DNA from: an uncultured Pelagibacteraceae bacterium
GTDB taxonomy: Bacteria; Pseudomonadota; Alphaproteobacteria; Pelagibacterales; Pelagibacteraceae
DNA length: 37,231 bases
Direction of reading: 5' to 3'
Assembly (NCBI GenBank): GCA_902618855.1
Contig: CACNCD010000008.1
Span: 1-37,231, forward strand
The position numbers were made by a program, and so were the translations under genes. The notes beneath the pieces were generated by a model. It had not been told where the DNA came from. It did no database searches and worked only from the letters and a program-made list of their open reading frames with translations. Numbering within the stretch: the first letter of the stretch is position 1; every line of letters begins with the position of its first letter. Positions 8,841 through 16,771 of this stretch are shown in pieces.

Positions 8841-10072
8841 TTTATTTTAAAAATAACATGTTTTTTTTTACCAAATGAAAGTTTAAGTATATTTTCATTA
8901 TTAAAGTCTTTTAATTTTATATCTATCTTATCATCAGCTACTGGATTATTGTTTATTTTAATTCCATTATTTTTTATAGATCTCCTAACTTCACTCTTTG
9001 ACGAAAGCAAATTTGATAATAAAACTAGTTCAATAATATTAATTCCTTTATCAATATTTGATTTACTCAAATTTATAGTTGGTAAATCATCACCAAATGA
9101 TCCTTTGCCAAAAGTTTTCTTTGCCGTCTCTTCTGCTTTTTGAGCAGCTTTTTTTCCATGAAGCATTGAAGTAGCTTCATTTGCTAGTAATACTTTTAAA
9201 TCATTAATTTCTTTATCTTTAATCTCTTCAATTTTGTTTAGTTCTATGTCAGTAAACATTTTAAGGAACTTTAATACATCTCTATCATCTGTGTTTCTCC
9301 AAAATTGCCAATAGTCGTAAGAAGATAAAAGTTTTTCATCTAACCATACAGCACCTTTCTCTGTTTTTCCCATTTTGGCTCCAGATGCTAAAGTTATTAA
9401 TGGTGTCGTTAATCCAAAAACTTGTTTGCTAGAATGTCTTTTAATTAACTCAACTCCATTTACAATATTACCCCATTGGTCAGAACCACCAATTTGCATA
9501 ACACAATTTTTACTTTTATTTAATTCTAAAAAATCATATGCCTGTAATATCATGTAATTAAATTCCATATAGCTTAATGATTGTTCTCTATCTAATCGCA
9601 ATTTTACACTATCGAAACTCAACATTTTATTTATTGTAAAATGTTTTCCTATATCCCTCAAAAATTTTATATAGTTAAGTTTTCCGAGCCATTTATAATT
9701 GTTTACAAAAATAGGTTTTGTTTTTGGGTTATTAGTTTTTAAATATATTTTAAAAACTTTTTCTATATTTTTTATATTTTTTTCAATTTCTTTTTCTGAT
9801 AATATTTTTCTAGTCTCATCTTTTCCAGATGGATCACCAATTCTTGTTGTTCCTCCACCAAGCAAAACAATTGGCTGGTGGCCATATTTTTGAAGCATTC
9901 GTAGGCACATAATTTGCAACAGGCTACCTACATGCAAACTAGATGCTGTACAATCAAATCCTATATATGCTTTAATTTTGTTCTTATTCATCAAAGTTTC
10001 CAATTCCTCAGAATTGGTACATTGATTAAAATAATCTCTTTTCTTAAATTCAGATAAGAATGAACTTTCCAT
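8837..10072 (-). CDS. tyrS: Tyrosyl-tRNA synthetase
   Basis: A class I aminoacyl-tRNA synthetase of 411 residues that charges tRNA-Tyr. The HIGH motif appears as HVGS (residues 47-50), the KMSKS loop as KMGKT (233-237). GFDCTASSLHVG and QIGGSDQWGNI are the tyrosine- and ATP-site motifs of the bacterial TyrS family. An S4-like RNA-binding segment fills the C-terminus (about 340-411). The length is normal. The gene is convergent with the AsmA-like gene (4-bp TTAA overlap) and divergent from anmK by 58 bp, so the tyrS and anmK promoters must lie in that gap. I see no T-box or other leader element in it. Confidence 0.96.
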   Translation of the reverse strand: MESSFLSEFKKRDYFNQCTNSEELETLMNKNKIKAYIGFDCTASSLHVGSLLQIMCLRMLQKYGHQPIVLLGGGTTRIGDPSGKDETRKILSEKEIEKNIKNIEKVFKIYLKTNNPKTKPIFVNNYKWLGKLNYIKFLRDIGKHFTINKMLSFDSVKLRLDREQSLSYMEFNYMILQAYDFLELNKSKNCVMQIGGSDQWGNIVNGVELIKRHSSKQVFGLTTPLITLASGAKMGKTEKGAVWLDEKLLSSYDYWQFWRNTDDRDVLKFLKMFTDIELNKIEEIKDKEINDLKVLLANEATSMLHGKKAAQKAEETAKKTFGKGSFGDDLPTINLSKSNIDKGINIIELVLLSNLLSSKSEVRRSIKNNGIKINNNPVADDKIDIKLKDFNNENILKLSFGKKKHVIFKIN

Positions 10073-10130
10073 ATTTTTTAAAAACAGTGTAGAATCAATA
10101 TACTTTATTTAAATTAATTAAAAAATAAAT

Positions 10131-11258
10131 ATGAGCAAAAACTATTATAGTCTAGGTTTAATGAGTGGGACATCCATTGATGGAGTGGATGTTTCAATTA
10201 TAAAATCTGACGGTGATATCGAATTTAAAGGAATATTTAACAAATATTTTGAATATAATGATGATTTTAGTAAAAAAATTTTAAAGATTAGAGACAAAAT
10301 TAACAATACCAAAGATCTAAACTTATACTCGAAGGAACTTAATAATATCGAAAAAGAAATCACTTTATTTCATGCGAAAGTAACGAATGAAGCAATAAAA
10401 GAGGTAAATTCAAATATTGATATTATTGGCTTTCATGGACAAACAATTTTTCATAGTGCTAAGGAGATGGTTTCTAAACAATTAGGAGACGGAAAATTAT
10501 TATCTCAAGAAACTAAAAAAAAAGTTGTTTATGATTTCAGACAAAATGACTTAAAAAATGGAGGAGAGGGTGCTCCTTTGGCTCCAATATTTCATAAGTT
10601 AATTTCAGAAAAAATTAAAGTTGAACCACCGCTTTGTGTAATTAATCTTGGTGGAATAGCAAATATTACCTCAATAGAGTCTGGTGAAATTTCAGATTTA
10701 GGAAGTCAAGATATAGGACCTGGAAATTGCTTGATTGATGAATGGATTAAAAAAAATACTGACAAGAAATATGACAAAGATGGTTTAATTGCTAAATCAG
10801 GTAAAAAAGATATTTTAATTTTGAATCAAGCTATGGAAAATCATGACAATTTGAAAAAAAAGAATATTCTATCTTATGATACAAAAGATTTTGATTTAAG
10901 TTTTGTGAGAGGACTTTCTTTAGAAGATGGGGCAGCGACTTTAACAGAATTTACTGGAAAATTATTAGCAGAAGCTACTTTAAATTATATAAGCAAGTTA
11001 AAAACAAAACCTAAAAAAATTTTAGTTTGTGGAGGGGGAAGAAAAAATTCAACTTTAATAAATTGTTTAAAGGATAATATGAACATTGGAAATCTAGTGG
11101 AAAATATTGACAATTTTGGTGTCGATGGAGATTTCATTGAGTCTCAGGCATTTGCTTACTTAGCCATAAGATCTTTACTTAATCTTCCTATTTCTTTTCC
11201 AAAAACGACTGGTTGTAAACATCCATCCACCGGAGGCAAATTAGTAAATAATTTTTAA
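10131..11258 (+). CDS. anmK: Anhydro-N-acetylmuramic acid kinase
   Basis: AnmK phosphorylates and opens 1,6-anhydro-MurNAc, giving MurNAc 6-phosphate in peptidoglycan recycling. The 375-residue protein opens with the family hallmark GLMSGTSIDGVDVS (residues 9-22), the ATP-phosphate loop of the hexokinase/actin fold. IGFHGQTI, the PPLCVINLGGIANIT strand, GPGNCLIDEW, a late ILVCGGGRKN and a C-terminal GCKHPSTGG motif follow. Full length. The TAA is followed within 2 bp by a strong hairpin terminator. Together with the class A PBP upstream it is one of two cell-wall genes in this half of the window, but the two are in separate transcription units. Confidence 0.95.
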   Translation: MSKNYYSLGLMSGTSIDGVDVSIIKSDGDIEFKGIFNKYFEYNDDFSKKILKIRDKINNTKDLNLYSKELNNIEKEITLFHAKVTNEAIKEVNSNIDIIGFHGQTIFHSAKEMVSKQLGDGKLLSQETKKKVVYDFRQNDLKNGGEGAPLAPIFHKLISEKIKVEPPLCVINLGGIANITSIESGEISDLGSQDIGPGNCLIDEWIKKNTDKKYDKDGLIAKSGKKDILILNQAMENHDNLKKKNILSYDTKDFDLSFVRGLSLEDGAATLTEFTGKLLAEATLNYISKLKTKPKKILVCGGGRKNSTLINCLKDNMNIGNLVENIDNFGVDGDFIESQAFAYLAIRSLLNLPISFPKTTGCKHPSTGGKLVNNF

Positions 11259-11259
11259 A

Positions 11260-11295
11260 AAAAAACGCATCGATCTTTATATCGACGCGTTTTTT
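11260..11295. terminator. Bidirectional intrinsic terminator between anmK and the DmdA-like gene
   Basis: Left arm 11260-11274 (A6 CGCATCGAT), loop 11275-11280 (CTTTAT), right arm 11281-11295 (ATCGACGCG T6). The arms pair along 15 positions with a single A-C mismatch (11269/11286). The A tract on the left and T tract on the right give a U-tail whichever strand is transcribed, so it can end both convergent units (anmK ending at 11258 and the minus-strand unit ending at 11306). Confidence 0.9.
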
Positions 11296-11305
11296 TAATA
11301 AATAT

Positions 11306-12664
11306 TTATCCCTTAACTACTTCTCTTGTATTAGCGTTAAAAGACTCTTTAAATGGTATATCAACTACTACCGCATCAACAGGAGTCCCAGGTTTATCTG
11401 AATATTTTTCAGGCAAATGAACTTTATACTTAGTTCCAACTTTTCCTTTAGGAAAACCATTAGAGTTTAATGTTCCATCAAATGGAACGTAGCCCATAGC
11501 AATATTTTGTTTTTTTTCTGGGTGATACCAAGGAGAAGTTATAAACCCTACTGGATCTCCTCCATCTGCATTTGAAATTAACCAGAAATCTGGAGCATAT
11601 TCCTCGATAGGTTTTCCACCTAATTCAAGACCAACTAATTGAAGTTTATATGGTTTCTTTCCAGCTTTAATATCAGCTCCCATTTTTTCAAGAACTGCTT
11701 TACCAACATAGTCAGTTTTTTTGTTCCATTCACCTTTACCAGATAAAGAAACTTGATAACCTAAATTACATTGATAAGGATTGTGCTGCATATCCATATC
11801 TTGTCCCCAAGAAAGAATTCCAGCTTGAATTCTTCTATGATGAGCAGGAGCTATAACCATTAGATTATGTTTCTTACCAGCTTCAAGAACTGCATTCCAC
11901 ATATCATCTGCATACAAAGTCGCATTTCTTAAATATATTTCGTATCCTGCTTCTCCTGAGAAACCAGATTGTGAAATAACACAACTTCTTCCTGCAACTT
12001 TAACTTCTGCCAAGCCATAAAAAGGCATATTATCTAAATCAACTTGATCACCAAGCAAATCTTTCATCAGCGCTTTTGATTTAGGTCCTTGAATTTGTAC
12101 TGGACATGCATCAATTTCTTCTATTGTACAATTAAATCTTCCATCAGCATTAACACCCTGAAGATACATACCAATATCAGAGTCTGATAGCGAAAACCAA
12201 AACTCATCTTTTGAAATTCTTAGAAGAATTGGATCATTTAAAACTCCACCATAAGCATTACATAAGATCACATATCTAGCTCTCATTGGTGAAATTTTTG
12301 TTGCATCCCTTGTAATCACATAATCAGTAAATTTTTCTGCATCTGGACCTTTAACTCTAATTTGTCTTTCAACAGCTACGTTCCACATTGTTACATGATT
12401 TACAATTGCATCATACTCAACCATTGCTCCACCATCTTCAGGTTTGACGTATCCTCTTGGGTGATAAATTCGGTTATAAACTGTTGCTCTCCAACATCCA
12501 GCTTGCATTGATAAATGCCAGTAAGGCGATTTTCTTACTCTTGTTGAAATTAGCATTTCAACTTTTGTAGGCCCGCTTTGTCTTAAATTATATGGAACTT
12601 CTCGATCAGACTGATCTACAGAGGTTACATGTTTAAGCTTTGTATAGTCAAACTCTTTAGACAT
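11306..12664 (-). CDS. DmdA/GcvT-family methyltransferase (folate-dependent demethylase-like)
   Basis: A 452-residue member of the glycine-cleavage T family. Stretches such as ISTRVRKSPYW, TVYNRIYHPRG, VAVERQIRVKGPDAEKF, GGVLNDPILLRI, FSLSDSDI, VQIQGPKSKALM and ILSWGQDMDM follow the pattern I recall for the SAR11 dimethylsulfoniopropionate demethylase DmdA, which moves a methyl from DMSP to tetrahydrofolate. It is longer than DmdA (about 370 residues): there are about 38 extra N-terminal residues and an expanded C-terminal domain, so I treat it as a DmdA-like paralogue and not as DmdA itself. Its start overlaps the MTHFR-like gene by 8 bp and it shares the strand with a betaine-type transporter. 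That fits removal of a methyl group from an imported methylated compound and oxidation of the resulting methyl-folate. The substrate is unknown. Confidence 0.8.
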   Translation of the reverse strand: MSKEFDYTKLKHVTSVDQSDREVPYNLRQSGPTKVEMLISTRVRKSPYWHLSMQAGCWRATVYNRIYHPRGYVKPEDGGAMVEYDAIVNHVTMWNVAVERQIRVKGPDAEKFTDYVITRDATKISPMRARYVILCNAYGGVLNDPILLRISKDEFWFSLSDSDIGMYLQGVNADGRFNCTIEEIDACPVQIQGPKSKALMKDLLGDQVDLDNMPFYGLAEVKVAGRSCVISQSGFSGEAGYEIYLRNATLYADDMWNAVLEAGKKHNLMVIAPAHHRRIQAGILSWGQDMDMQHNPYQCNLGYQVSLSGKGEWNKKTDYVGKAVLEKMGADIKAGKKPYKLQLVGLELGGKPIEEYAPDFWLISNADGGDPVGFITSPWYHPEKKQNIAMGYVPFDGTLNSNGFPKGKVGTKYKVHLPEKYSDKPGTPVDAVVVDIPFKESFNANTREVVKG

Positions 12665-13385
12665 ATTTGTTCTCCATCAACCACTTGTTAGTTTCCTTCA
12701 AGCCGCCGAATGTATAAATGTGAAAAAAATCAGTGTGCGATTTAACTTTCCCTATTAAATCATTTGGGTCTCTAGGTTTCATTAAATCTAGTGCCTTACT
12801 AAAATTAGACTTAAGAAAATTTAAGGAATTTTTTGCACCTACAATATTAGCAAATTTAATTAAGCTAGTTATTTTAAGTGGGCCAGTAATTCCAACATGC
12901 ACTGGTACGGTTTGTTTAGAAATAAAGTCTATAATTGGCTGAGGATCTAATAACCATTGAGTTACTATATAATCAGCGTAAGGCTTTTTATCTTTCATAG
13001 CTTTTTCTAAATCAGAATCGGATATATCAGGACTCCCCTCTGGATGTCCAGCGATTCCTATTGTCATCTGCTCAAAATAGCCGGTCTCCAAAAGCTGAAT
13101 TGAACTATCAAATTTTCCTATTGGATCTCTACTTCCACCTATAACCAATACCTGCTTCACGCCACCATCCTTACATCTCGAAATATACTCTTTTAGCTGA
13201 GCGTCATTCTCTATAGACCTAGCAGGAAAATGTGGAATAGGATTAAAGCCCTTTTTAACTAGATTTATAGCTTGATCAGCGGTATCTCTAAAATCACCTC
13301 CAGGGAGCATTGTTATATAAACATCCTTTAAACCTGGTAGAGTCTCTAGATCGGCTTTAGGTCCAATTTCCAAAGAAAACTTCAT
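12657..13385 (-). CDS. metF: Methylenetetrahydrofolate reductase-like protein
   Basis: A 242-residue FAD-dependent MTHFR-fold protein, shorter than E. coli MetF (296). It keeps FSLEIGPK (Glu6 matching the catalytic glutamate of the FEFFP motif), the PIPHFPARSI segment, VLVIGGSRDP, the IAGHPEGSPD loop and DYIVTQWLLD, whose Gln matches the folate-contacting glutamine. MTHFR interconverts 5-methyl- and 5,10-methylene-tetrahydrofolate. Next to a methyl-transferring DmdA-like protein it may run in the oxidative direction, feeding demethylation-derived carbon into the C1 pool; this is inference. The stop overlaps the DmdA-like start by 8 bp and the gene lies 63 bp after the permease gene. The metF symbol reflects the fold; the main biosynthetic MetF could be elsewhere. 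Confidence 0.8.
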   Translation of the reverse strand: MKFSLEIGPKADLETLPGLKDVYITMLPGGDFRDTADQAINLVKKGFNPIPHFPARSIENDAQLKEYISRCKDGGVKQVLVIGGSRDPIGKFDSSIQLLETGYFEQMTIGIAGHPEGSPDISDSDLEKAMKDKKPYADYIVTQWLLDPQPIIDFISKQTVPVHVGITGPLKITSLIKFANIVGAKNSLNFLKSNFSKALDLMKPRDPNDLIGKVKSHTDFFHIYTFGGLKETNKWLMENKYV

Positions 13386-13448
13386 AACCGGATATTTATT
13401 TATTTTAAAATACCTGTCTATAAAAATCGGGTTTATGCGATAAGAAGA

Positions 13449-14333
13449 CTATCTTTTTATTCCTCTGTGCTTTTGTATTCTTCGACCATATTCTTGTGTA
13501 ATTCTATCAAAGATTATAGCAAGCGCTACAATAGCTAAACCATTAAATAGTCCTAAAGCTAAATATTGGTTGGATATAGCTCTTAAAATAGGAACCCCCA
13601 AACCTTTTACTCCAATCATTGACGCTATAACTACCATGGCTAGTGCCATCATTATTGTTTGGTTAACACCTGCAAATACTGTCGGAAGCGCAAGGGGAAT
13701 TTGTACAGTCCTTAATTTTTGAAGTTTTGTTGCTCCAAAAGCCTCACTTGCTTCTATTGTCTCTTTATCTACTTCTCTTATACCTAAATTAGTTAATCTT
13801 ATAACTGGTGGAATAGCGTAAATACAAACAGCAATCAAACCAGGGATTTTTCCGATACCCAATAACATTAAAATAGGTATCAAATATACAAAGCTAGGAA
13901 TAGTTTGCATCATATCTAGAACAGGCAGCATTGATTTTTCTACTCTATCCGATCTAGCCATCAGAACTCCAATTGGTATTCCAACGGCTATACACATAAT
14001 TGTACAAACAGTTATGATTGCTACCGTTGCCATGCAATCCTTCCACATACCAAAATATCCTATTAAGGCAAAAGCAATTACACTTCCAACCACGAGCTTC
14101 CAGCTTCTTGAACCCAACCAGGCTAAAGCACCAAGCACTATTAATATTATTGGCCAAGGCGTAGCTAATAATAATTTTTCTAGTTTAATTAAAAAAAATA
14201 GTAGGGGGTCAAAAAAAGCTTCTATACCGTCTCCGTAAGCTCTAGAAAATTCTCTAAAAGTTTGATCAATTCCCTTTCTTAATTCCATTAGGGACTTACG
14301 ATCCATTACAGGAAATTTAGTTAAAAATTCCAT
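13449..14333 (-). CDS. proW: ABC transporter permease, glycine betaine/proline (ProW/OpuAB) type
   Basis: A 294-residue inner-membrane permease. After a hydrophilic N-terminal segment there are about six membrane helices (roughly 43-58, 60-74, 77-95, 102-125, 140-180 and 260-280). The cytoplasmic ATPase-coupling EAA loop is clear as EASEAFGATKLQKLRTVQIP (residues 194-213). This architecture is that of quaternary-amine importers of the ProU/OpuA type. The substrate-binding protein lies just upstream on the same strand, but no ATPase gene is found in the window, so the ATP-binding subunit must be encoded elsewhere or shared. The substrate class (glycine betaine, DMSP, TMAO or similar) is inferred from family and neighbours. 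Confidence 0.88.
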   Translation of the reverse strand: MEFLTKFPVMDRKSLMELRKGIDQTFREFSRAYGDGIEAFFDPLLFFLIKLEKLLLATPWPIILIVLGALAWLGSRSWKLVVGSVIAFALIGYFGMWKDCMATVAIITVCTIMCIAVGIPIGVLMARSDRVEKSMLPVLDMMQTIPSFVYLIPILMLLGIGKIPGLIAVCIYAIPPVIRLTNLGIREVDKETIEASEAFGATKLQKLRTVQIPLALPTVFAGVNQTIMMALAMVVIASMIGVKGLGVPILRAISNQYLALGLFNGLAIVALAIIFDRITQEYGRRIQKHRGIKR

Positions 14334-14348
14334 TTAGTTTTTATAAAA

Positions 14349-14379
14349 TTAACGAGCCTAAATTAAATAGGCTCGTTAA
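14349..14379 (-). other. Perfect 12-bp hairpin between binding-protein and permease genes
   Basis: TTAACGAGCCTA (14349-14360) pairs perfectly with TAGGCTCGTTAA (14368-14379) around a 7-nt loop. In the direction of transcription it comes after the binding-protein stop (14393) and before the permease start (14333). Only a weak U-rich stretch (AATTTT) follows. In many ABC operons such a hairpin stabilises the upstream mRNA or partly terminates transcription so that more binding protein than permease is made. That role is inferred. Confidence 0.8.
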
Positions 14380-14392
14380 ATAAAATTATAAA

Positions 14393-15412
14393 TTAAAGAC
14401 CAGCTTTAATTTTTTTCTTAGCAGCTCCTGATACCCATTTACCCCAAACATCTTCATGTTTAGATAAAAATTCTATAGCTGCATCTGAACCTTTAGCTTG
14501 GTTTTCAGCCATATACACAAGCATTCCATTCATTACTTCACCAGGGTAAGTTCTCTTTTTAACATATTTAAGAGCGTCTTTTCCTCCAGTTTTAGCAAAG
14601 TTTGCTGTAACGATAGAGTTAACTTCAGATTTTGTCCAAGCTGTTGGTTTTGGATCTGCACAATCCTGTTCAGCTTTTGTTATACAGTTATCCCAATTAT
14701 CTCTGCTGTGGAATTTCACACCAAAGTCTACAGGAATTAAACCATATTTTCCAACCATTGAAGTTGGGTTCCAATAGTAACCAAACCAAGGACTTCCAGA
14801 GTCAGCTGCTTTAGATATTGTACCATCTAAACCTGCTGCAGAACCTGGATCAATTAATACCCATCCTTTTTTTTCCATTTCAAATGCTCTGAAAAGGTTT
14901 GCATTAGCTAATTGACATCCCCATCCCGCTGGACAACCAACAAAAGCTCCTTTTGAAGGATCTTCTTTTGAAGGAAACCATTCAGGGTGCTCTAAAATTT
15001 CCATTGCCGTCATACCTTTGATCTGCGGAATTTTTTCAACAGTTCCAGGAGTAATCCACCAGCCTTCACCAAGACCAGTAATAGGAGCCTTGTTAGCTAT
15101 GATTAATCTTTTTTCTGAAACAGCTTTTTTAAGAGGTGTGTAAACAGCATTTGCCCACTGTTCAGGATTCATATCTGGCTCACCTTTTTCATCCATAGAT
15201 GTAAAAGTAGGCATTGTTGCTCCTGGTATTAATTCCACCTCACAACCGTATCCTTTTTCAAGGATTATCTTATCTACGTTCGCCATCAACTCGGCAGATG
15301 CCCAGTTTTGCTCAGCGATAACTAATTTTCCACATCCAGCATTAGCTACTCCACTAAAAGAAGTGAAACCTAGCAATACTAAAGCAGAAATTATTATGTT
15401 TTTGATTTTCAT
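14393..15412 (-). CDS. proX: ABC transporter substrate-binding protein, betaine/OpuAC family
   Basis: A 339-residue periplasmic binding protein. It has a signal peptide (residues 1-25, cleavage after GVANA), and the mature protein starts GCGKLVIAEQNWASAELMAN, the opening typical of OpuAC/ProX-type proteins. Tryptophans that could form the aromatic cage for a methylated onium group are seen in EQNW, EGWWITPG and SPWFGYYWNP. Cysteine pairs (PAGWGC, DNC, QDC) suggest periplasmic disulfides. It is the first gene of the minus-strand unit, with AGGGA about 5 nt before the ATG. The ligand cannot be read from sequence; candidates are glycine betaine, DMSP, TMAO, choline or carnitine. The symbol denotes the family. 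Confidence 0.88.
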   Translation of the reverse strand: MKIKNIIISALVLLGFTSFSGVANAGCGKLVIAEQNWASAELMANVDKIILEKGYGCEVELIPGATMPTFTSMDEKGEPDMNPEQWANAVYTPLKKAVSEKRLIIANKAPITGLGEGWWITPGTVEKIPQIKGMTAMEILEHPEWFPSKEDPSKGAFVGCPAGWGCQLANANLFRAFEMEKKGWVLIDPGSAAGLDGTISKAADSGSPWFGYYWNPTSMVGKYGLIPVDFGVKFHSRDNWDNCITKAEQDCADPKPTAWTKSEVNSIVTANFAKTGGKDALKYVKKRTYPGEVMNGMLVYMAENQAKGSDAAIEFLSKHEDVWGKWVSGAAKKKIKAGL

Positions 15413-15452
15413 ATTTTCCCTTTAATTAATTAAAGCAATCATCAAACCACAC

Positions 15453-15480
15453 ACATTAAAAAAAAGCAAACTTGTTTCAA
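15453..15480 (-). promoter_or_regulatory. Candidate sigma-70 promoter for the transporter unit
   Basis: Read on the minus strand: TTGAAA (complement of 15475-15480), a 16-nt spacer containing a T tract, and TAATGT (complement of 15453-15458), about 41 nt upstream of the binding-protein ATG. The -35 box matches 5 of 6, but the -10 box is poor and such matches are common in DNA this AT-rich. Confidence 0.3.
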
Positions 15481-15581
15481 CTAATGGTTGTAGATTAATT
15501 ATTTTGCAATGGTTTTTATTAAGGAGTAAGCTTTTAAGTCAATGTTAAAACACGCAAGAAAGCAAAAAAAAAAATTTTTTG

Positions 15582-15610
15582 TAATTGGATATTCACGTTT
15601 TGACCAATTA
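15582..15610 (+). other. Weak hairpin in the BHMT leader, possible attenuator
   Basis: TAATTGG (15582-15588) pairs with CCAATTA (15604-15610) around a 15-nt loop, and TTTTT follows at 15611-15615. The hairpin-plus-T-run shape resembles an attenuator or weak terminator ahead of the BHMT gene, but the stem has only two G-C pairs and could be chance. Confidence 0.25.
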
Positions 15611-15715
15611 TTTTTAAACAGATTTTTTTATCATTATCACTCAAATTTTTACCAGAGTATTTGAATTTTTTTTGAAAAATATTTAATTTTAAAAATTTAA
15701 AAAAAGGAAAAATTT

Positions 15716-16762
15716 ATGAAAAAAGATTTAATAACTAGATTAAACAAAGGACCTGTTCTTTTTGCAGAGGGATATTTATTTGCTATGGAAAGAAGAGGAT
15801 ATTTACAAGCTGGCGCATTTGTGCCTGAGGTTGTGTTGGATCATCCAGAAGTAGTATCTCAGCTTCATAGAGAATTTATAAGAGCAGGATCTGACATAGT
15901 GCAGGCATTTACTTATTATGGGCACAGAGAAAAGTTAAGAATAATAGGTAAAGAACATTTGCTAGAACCACTCCAAAAAAATGCACTTAAAATTGCTAAT
16001 GACTCTAAAAAAGAATTTAAAGATTTAGATTTATTAGTTTGTGGCGATATAGCTAACACTAATGTCTACGATCCAAATGACAAGAAAAGCAACATTGAAT
16101 GTCAAAAAATGTTTGAGGAACAGGTTTCTTGGGCAAAAGAAGCTGGTGTTGACTTTATTGTCGCCGAAACAATTACTTGGGTAGAGGAGATGAAGATAGC
16201 GCTTAAAGCTATTAAAGATGCGGGATTAATTGCTGTATGCAACTATGCATTCAGAAGAGATGGAAAAACTAGAGATGGTTACTCTCCTGGAGATGCATGT
16301 AAAATTCTTGAGGATCATGGTGCAGATGTTGTAGGTTTAAATTGTTTTAGAGGTCCAAAAATGACAATGAAGTTATTACCTGAAATCAGGAAAGCAGTTT
16401 CATGTCATGTAGCAGCTTTACCAGTACCATATAGAACCACAGAAAAAAATCCCGGGTTTTTAAATCAGGTTGATGAAGGATGTGACTGTATACCCGGAGG
16501 TAACGCATTTCCTGTGGCATTAGATAATTTGTATTGTAACAGATTTGAAATGGGTGAGTTTGCAAAACAATGTGAGCAACAAAAAATAAACCTTATTGGA
16601 ATTTGCTGTGGAGCTGAACCACATCATGTAAGGGAAATGGCAGTTGCCTTAGGAAGAAAACCCATTGCATATAAGTATTATCCTGACATGTCTAAACATT
16701 ATGCTCATGGTACAGACCCAACATTGAAAAAGCATAATACTGACGCTGCAAAAACCTTATAG
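15716..16762 (+). CDS. bhmT: Betaine-homocysteine S-methyltransferase (BHMT-type)
   Basis: A zinc-dependent TIM-barrel enzyme that moves a methyl from glycine betaine to homocysteine, giving methionine and dimethylglycine. The 348-residue protein has the BHMT opening (GPVLFAEGYLFAMERRGYLQAG, quoted in two parts: GPVLFAEGYL and FAMERRGYLQAG), DIVQAFTYYG, and the three zinc ligands: Cys210 in GLNCFRGP and Cys297-Cys298 in IGICCGAEPHH. These match human BHMT Cys217, Cys299 and Cys300. It starts a long plus-strand run and lies 9 bp before a dimethylglycine dehydrogenase-type gene, so product and next enzyme are adjacent. Other onium donors such as DMSP are possible. An S-methylmethionine-type methyltransferase is less likely given the BHMT-specific N-terminus. 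Confidence 0.9.
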   Translation: MKKDLITRLNKGPVLFAEGYLFAMERRGYLQAGAFVPEVVLDHPEVVSQLHREFIRAGSDIVQAFTYYGHREKLRIIGKEHLLEPLQKNALKIANDSKKEFKDLDLLVCGDIANTNVYDPNDKKSNIECQKMFEEQVSWAKEAGVDFIVAETITWVEEMKIALKAIKDAGLIAVCNYAFRRDGKTRDGYSPGDACKILEDHGADVVGLNCFRGPKMTMKLLPEIRKAVSCHVAALPVPYRTTEKNPGFLNQVDEGCDCIPGGNAFPVALDNLYCNRFEMGEFAKQCEQQKINLIGICCGAEPHHVREMAVALGRKPIAYKYYPDMSKHYAHGTDPTLKKHNTDAAKTL

Positions 16763-16771
16763 GAAAAGCAT

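Larger units (their letters stand above)
15413..15715. other. 303-bp divergent regulatory region between transporter and betaine-catabolism units
   Basis: The only gene-free stretch above 300 bp. It must hold promoters for both the minus-strand transporter unit and the plus-strand BHMT unit. I see one candidate minus-strand promoter (15453-15480), a weak hairpin (15582-15610), long A and T tracts (15563-15580) and a ribosome-binding site AAGGA (15704-15708) 7 nt before the BHMT ATG. I find no open frame of note. The GCTAAA signature I associate with the 3' part of SAM-II aptamers is absent. Confidence 0.7.

Noticed and set aside
15413..15715. SAM-II/SAM-V riboswitch upstream of the BHMT gene, as reported for some marine alphaproteobacteria
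   Set aside because: I could not find the GCTAAA-type 3' signature or a convincing pseudoknot. A covariance-model search would be needed to exclude it fully.
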